From: Vibrio algivorus
Lineage (GTDB): Bacteria; Pseudomonadota; Gammaproteobacteria; Enterobacterales; Vibrionaceae
Length of the DNA stretch: 64,000 nucleotides
Reading direction: 5' to 3'
Assembly: GCF_002218005.2 (NCBI RefSeq)
Contig: NZ_AP018679.1
Coordinates: forward strand, 620,001-684,000
In this document: positions 60,583-64,000 of the stretch, piece by piece
How the letters are laid out: each line of letters starts with the position of its first letter
How positions within the stretch are numbered: position 1 is the first letter of the stretch
The notes under the pieces: generated by a model
Databases searched by the model: none
Told to the model about the DNA's origin: nothing
Seen by the model: only the letters and a program-made list of their open reading frames with translations
Position numbers and translations under genes: made by a program

Positions 60583-60779
60583 GGGTAACTTAATGTGGTA
60601 ATCATGGTTATTACTTAATTTCTCTCCGATATCCATACCTGCTATACTCTGCGCCATTAAAATGCATTTCATTATTTGCTCTCATTTTTGGTGATTTCAC
60701 TTTTATGTTTGATCCCACCAGAAGTACCCCAAAAGAGCCTGATACGCAAAAAATTCAAAAACAAGGTTAATAAATTCAA

Positions 60780-61724
60780 ATGGTTAATAACGCAATCCAG
60801 TGGTTTCCGGGCCATATGCACAAGGCTCGCAAAGAAATCGAAGAAGTCATTCCTAAAATTGATGTCATTATTGAAGTGCTAGATGCGCGTATTCCATTTT
60901 CGAGTGAAAACCCTCTAATTTCGCAATTGCGTGGTGATAAACCTTGCGTTAAAGTTCTGAATAAACGCGATTTATCTGATCCAGAACTGACTCAAATGTG
61001 GATCGAGCACTTTGAGAAAGAGCAAGGTGTAAAGGCAATGGCGATAACGACCGAAAATCCTCAAGAAGTGTTTAAGATCATGGAGCTGTGTCGTAAGTTA
61101 GCTCCACACCGTGAAGCCATTGGCAAAGATATTCGTACTATGATCATGGGCATTCCAAACGTTGGAAAGTCGACAATCATCAATACCCTAGCGGGACGCA
61201 TGATCGCACAAACTGGTAACCAACCTGCAGTAACTCGTCGCCAGCAACGCATTAACTTGCAAAATGGTATAGTGCTTTCAGACACTCCGGGGATTTTATG
61301 GCCTAAGGTAGAAAACCCACACAGTGGTTTCCGTCTAGCAGCAACTGGCGCGGTAAAAGATACTGCAATGGAATACGATGAAGTCGCTTTTTATACCGTT
61401 GAGTATTTAGCTAAGCAATATCCTGAGCTACTTAAAGAACGCTACAACATTGACGAACTACCAGAAACTGAAATTGAATTAATGGAAGCAATTGGTCGAA
61501 AGCGTGGTGCTTTACGCGCTGGTGGCCGAATTGACCTACACAAAGCTTCTGAAATTCTGTTACATGAGCTTCGTAATGGCACATTAGGAAAAATCACCCT
61601 TGAGTTACCAGAGATGATTACTGAGGAATTAATTCAAGTGGAAATTGAAGCCGAACGTAAAAAAGAAATGCAAATTAAGAAAAAAGAAGAACGTCGTAAA
61701 CGCTACCTGCGTAACAAGCGTTAA
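60780..61724 (+). CDS. rbgA: Ribosome biogenesis GTPase YlqF/RbgA
   Basis: 314 residues. Circularly permuted GTPase: NKRDL (G4) comes before GIPNVGKST (G1) and DTPG (G3), as in the whole YlqF family. N-terminal IQWFPGHMHKARKEIEE is diagnostic. The C-terminal helix is rich in Lys/Arg (MQIKKKEERRKRYLRNKR) and would contact rRNA. It assists late assembly of the 50S subunit. Stem-loop at 61750-61790 follows. Confidence 0.94.
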   Translation: MVNNAIQWFPGHMHKARKEIEEVIPKIDVIIEVLDARIPFSSENPLISQLRGDKPCVKVLNKRDLSDPELTQMWIEHFEKEQGVKAMAITTENPQEVFKIMELCRKLAPHREAIGKDIRTMIMGIPNVGKSTIINTLAGRMIAQTGNQPAVTRRQQRINLQNGIVLSDTPGILWPKVENPHSGFRLAATGAVKDTAMEYDEVAFYTVEYLAKQYPELLKERYNIDELPETEIELMEAIGRKRGALRAGGRIDLHKASEILLHELRNGTLGKITLELPEMITEELIQVEIEAERKKEMQIKKKEERRKRYLRNKR

Positions 61725-61749
61725 CATTATATGTAATAGTTCAGACCTG

Positions 61750-61790
61750 ATCTGACAGTTACCCACTTTTTCAGTTGGTGACTGTCAGAT
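61750..61790 (+). terminator. Hairpin after rbgA
   Basis: ATCTGACAGT and ACTGTCAGAT pair perfectly, extended by ACC/GGT. It is followed by TATAACTGCGTTTT, not a clean T run, so termination is likely but not sure. Confidence 0.55.
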
Positions 61791-61856
61791 TATAACTGCG
61801 TTTTAAATGTGGATTGTAGAGCAACTACTTATCAACATTGATGCATTGTTCTCAAG

Positions 61857-61907
61857 GATTTTTTCTACGCAATCTCTAATCACTTAATTAATTTGATTGG
61901 TATTACT
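61857..61907. repeat. Fragment of the TTGGTATTA-ended repeat
   Basis: Contains TTTTTTCTACGC and ends TTTGATTGGTATTAC. The same two blocks, at about the same distance, close the element at 51442-51604, and its ATTGGTATTA end is also seen in the 13.3 kb palindrome. It lies at the 3' end of ygbA. Confidence 0.5.
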
Positions 61908-62289
61908 TTTGTAATCTCTTAGAACGGTTCGATTGATTGGCGGCAGGTTTTCCTACCGCCTTTTTTCTTTCTTTGTATAAATGTCGAATGGCCAATAGTG
62001 GATGAGGTAGTAACATTCTCGGACCAGAGTAACGCATCACTAAGCGCATTTTTTCTTTTTGCTCTGGTTTATAACAATGAATTGGGCATTTATTACATGT
62101 TGGTTTGCCTTCACCATACGGACAACGGTCTAAGCGCATTCTGGCATAATCAATCAAATCACAACATTTCTGGCATAAGGAGCCGTCAGCATGATGATGA
62201 GCTCGACAATAAATTTCTACCATTGCCGTCACCGTTCTCATTTCAGTACGTAACGCACCTTGTAAAATATCATCTTGCATCGTGCTCAA
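61903..62289 (-). CDS. ygbA: YgbA-type 'nitrous oxide-stimulated promoter' family protein
   Basis: 128 residues, PF11756. Cysteine-rich: CRAHHHADGSLCQKC then CPYGEGKPTCNKCPIHC, which look like metal- or Fe-S-binding sets. In E. coli ygbA is controlled by NsrR and induced by nitric oxide. A Lys/Arg tail ends the chain. It follows the CobW-type GTPase by 23 bp, so both may be co-transcribed. The exact function is unknown. Confidence 0.85.
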   Translation of the reverse strand: MSTMQDDILQGALRTEMRTVTAMVEIYCRAHHHADGSLCQKCCDLIDYARMRLDRCPYGEGKPTCNKCPIHCYKPEQKEKMRLVMRYSGPRMLLPHPLLAIRHLYKERKKAVGKPAANQSNRSKRLQK

Positions 62290-62312
62290 CCTACTTTGAC
62301 ATTTCTATCTGT

Positions 62313-63314
62313 TTATTTTTCTTCAGCAATAGAAAGCAATACATCTTCTAATTGTTGCCATGGCATTAATTGGCTATCAATAACTTCAATTCGGGACTCA
62401 AAGCCATCCAAACTGATTTGATTCACTGACACCACACTATTCGATACATTAAAGGCATAACAACCTTGGTCGGTATTCATTACTGCTTTGACTCGTTCAG
62501 CAGTTAAAGCCGATAACATTGAGAAAAGTTGGTCAAAATTAAACGTGAACTCTGCGCCAAATAACCAACCACAGCTGTAATAACCCTGCCCTTTATTCTC
62601 TTTACGGACAAATTTTTCACCAGGCTTTAAACCAAACTGAGGGTCTAGATCATCATGATGGTGATGGTGTCCATGCGCGGCTTCACCTTGGTAAGTTGCA
62701 ATTCTTTCTATATCGAGTAGAGAAAGATCTAACTCCCCTTGAATCGCAGTAACTAAATGCAGCTGTTCAGCGTTCTCACTATGCTTTTGCTTAAATGATT
62801 CAAACCAAATCGCCAATTGCGCTAAATCACTTTCAGCAACCTGATCGACTTTATTAGCCATGATAATTTGAGCGGAATCGAGTTGATCATTGAAGTTTTG
62901 ATTTTCGGTGTATTTATCAAGTGACAAGTGCCTAGGATCCACTAGTGCTATCGTGGCTTTTAAATCCACATACGGCATAAATTGCTCAGATAGTAACTTA
63001 GCAATAACTTCTTTAGGGTGACCTAGACCAGTTGGTTCAATAAGTAAGCGATCCGGTTTTGTTCGGAGTAACGCATTAATTCCTACCGACATAGGAACCC
63101 CTGCAGTACAACACATGCATCCACCTGGAATTTCTTTAATCATCGCGCCTTGGTCAGTCATCAACGCACCATCAATTCCAACTTCTCCAAACTCATTGAC
63201 TAAAACTGCCCAATTTTCATCTTTTGGCTTATTTTTAAGTAAATGCAAAATGGTGGTGGTTTTCCCTGATCCCAAAAAACCTGTAATGATGTTAGTTGGC
63301 ACTCTTTGTGTCAT
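62313..63314 (-). CDS. CobW/COG0523 GTPase (YjiA/YeiR type), putative metallochaperone
   Basis: 333 residues from the ATG at 63314; the longer frame starts 18 codons earlier without homology. Walker A GFLGSGKTT, the metal-site CxCC in GGCMCCTAG, NKVD as base-recognition motif, and a His-rich stretch (HGHHHHHDD) in the linker to the CobW C-terminal domain. Members handle zinc or related metals. AGGACATG-type ribosome site is weak. Followed by ygbA. No clear Zur box was seen upstream. Confidence 0.85.
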   Translation of the reverse strand: MTQRVPTNIITGFLGSGKTTTILHLLKNKPKDENWAVLVNEFGEVGIDGALMTDQGAMIKEIPGGCMCCTAGVPMSVGINALLRTKPDRLLIEPTGLGHPKEVIAKLLSEQFMPYVDLKATIALVDPRHLSLDKYTENQNFNDQLDSAQIIMANKVDQVAESDLAQLAIWFESFKQKHSENAEQLHLVTAIQGELDLSLLDIERIATYQGEAAHGHHHHHDDLDPQFGLKPGEKFVRKENKGQGYYSCGWLFGAEFTFNFDQLFSMLSALTAERVKAVMNTDQGCYAFNVSNSVVSVNQISLDGFESRIEVIDSQLMPWQQLEDVLLSIAEEK

Positions 63315-63399
63315 GTCCTGCTCCGTGAACCTTACGGTTAAATTTTTTCGTATTATATCAGGATGCAATAGATAACATCAAAGCAGATAAATAAACGCA

Positions 63400-63431
63400 A
63401 AAAGCGCACCCAGTAGAGTGCGCTTTTCCCC
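63400..63431. terminator. Terminator beyond the CobW gene
   Basis: AAAAGCGCAC and GTGCGCTTTT pair perfectly across CCAGTAGA. The minus strand continues TTGCGTTTATTT, so it probably ends a minus-strand transcript arriving from the right. On the plus strand it gives TTTTCCCC. Confidence 0.7.
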
Positions 63432-63803
63432 TCGAGACTCAATCGTGAGTATGCGAATCATATAGCGTTATTGAGCTATGATCATTGTCGAGGATTTCAA
63501 TTGGTATTTAATTTTTACATCCATATTGTTGTGTCATTATCTAAACACATAACCTTCTGTAACCGGTTACGTCGATAGAAGATGATTCCCTCCGTAATGA
63601 AATTTCACTCTCTTCTATCTAGTTATAAGAATGGCACAAAAACATCAAATAACAAGGGAGTAAATAGCATCTTCTATCACTCCTTAATTCAGTTCCTCAT
63701 AACTTGGTCAAATTATTATTATTTTCAATATGTACACTTTTAATGATCTAAGTAAAATAACTTTTCGTAACAATTTGATGTAATACTGTGATTGCATCTT
63801 ATA
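63432..63803. other. Noncoding stretch with a 12-bp palindrome
   Basis: GTAACCGGTTAC at 63559-63570 is a perfect palindrome of LacI/GalR-operator size. No coding frame with a good start was found. AT-rich remainder. Confidence 0.4.
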
Positions 63804-64000
63804 ATGAGGTGGAACCTTAATTTTCAATGTATCTATTCTTCATCTAAACAGATACTCAACATTTTCTCAGCAATGGTGGAAAAATCTAACCTAATGGCCA
63901 ATTCAAAATCATTTCGACACTCCCTATCACAATACAAATCTAAAAAGTTTGTTGGTGTCATTCTTACTAGAGATAAGACACCAGTATCTATCTTGTTGCT
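63804..64000 (+). CDS. Unidentified ORF running off the window end (partial)
   Basis: A frame open from ATG 63804 to the edge (65 codons), with later in-frame ATG codons at 63873 and 63894. The C-terminal visible part reads SKSFRHSLSQYKSKKFVGVI then LTRDKTPVSILL. The ribosome site is poor, and the early part looks non-homologous, so 63873 or 63894 may be the true start. I do not recognise it. It may not be a gene. Confidence 0.3.
   Translation, partial: MRWNLNFQCIYSSSKQILNIFSAMVEKSNLMANSKSFRHSLSQYKSKKFVGVILTRDKTPVSILL

Noticed and set aside
1..64000. CRISPR arrays, tRNA, rRNA or prophage
   Set aside because: No regularly spaced direct repeats, no CCA-ended cloverleaf or rRNA motifs, and no phage structural genes were seen on reading through.

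Overview
The window reads as chromosomal DNA of a Vibrionaceae bacterium, most likely a Vibrio. The grounds are AT-rich DNA, Vibrio-type FabV, SpeG, Tal, RbsD-A-C-B-K-R, NrdD/NrdG, YbbA/YbbP/TesA and RlmF proteins, and many intergenic palindromes of the ERIC type (TATACCC...GGGTATA). I saw no rRNA, tRNA, CRISPR array, prophage or intact transposase gene.

Layout. 0-1.7 kb: a Fur-box-preceded AraC-type regulator and ydhR. 1.7-5.9 kb (minus strand): a compact glucosylglycerate cluster (GH13_18 phosphorylase, GpgS-type synthase, MpgP-like phosphatase) headed by a translationally coupled 56-residue ORF. 6.0-8.7 kb: the molybdate importer modABC. 8.8-12.7 kb: cobQ, a glyoxalase-family gene, a retropepsin-like lipoprotein and tyrB. 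12.8-15.7 kb: anaerobic ribonucleotide reductase nrdD-nrdG behind an FNR/NrdR promoter. 15.8-19.4 kb: a secreted nuclease-like protein, a RES-Xre toxin-antitoxin pair and an FAD oxidoreductase. 19.8-25.1 kb: ybbP-ybbA, divergent tesA, then fabV. 25.1-37.5 kb: a segment bracketed by two inverted 230-bp copies of a MITE-like element. It holds an ABC-class ATPase, a YgjP-like metalloprotein, an outer-membrane barrel protein, a NUDIX hydrolase, the ribose operon with twin RbsR operators, and rlmF. 37.6-41.0 kb: aroG and an orphan PL15-type oligoalginate lyase. 41.2-43.2 kb: two genes of a usually larger Vibrio operon, a 26-codon minigene with its own terminator, and a cold-shock gene. 43.5-47.7 kb: lplA, an S33 aminopeptidase, a GNAT acetyltransferase and speG. 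47.8-54 kb: a GH18 chitinase, tal, two universal-stress genes and a SulP transporter. 54.4-60.6 kb: a six-gene importer/phosphohydrolase operon and its divergent GntR/UTRA regulator, with a shared 12-bp operator. 60.8-63.3 kb: rbgA, ygbA and a CobW-type GTPase. The last 680 bp hold a terminator, a 12-bp palindrome and an ORF that runs off the edge.

How genes work together. The glucosylglycerate genes can make the solute (synthase, phosphatase) and break it down (phosphorylase). The rbs operon imports ribose and phosphorylates it, with tal further along in pentose metabolism. The nrd promoter ties dNTP synthesis to anaerobiosis and to dNTP status. The 54-60 kb operon pairs an AEP/iron-type ABC importer with two cytoplasmic phosphohydrolases, which suggests uptake and cleavage of an organophosphate.

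Most open to discovery are the organophosphate operon with its operator pair, the coupled 56-aa ORF, the 26-codon minigene, and three families of dispersed palindromic repeats (ERIC and its ~280-bp relative, the 230-bp MITE, and a TTGGTATTA-ended element). Start codons were moved from the longest frame where a ribosome-binding site clearly favoured an internal start.
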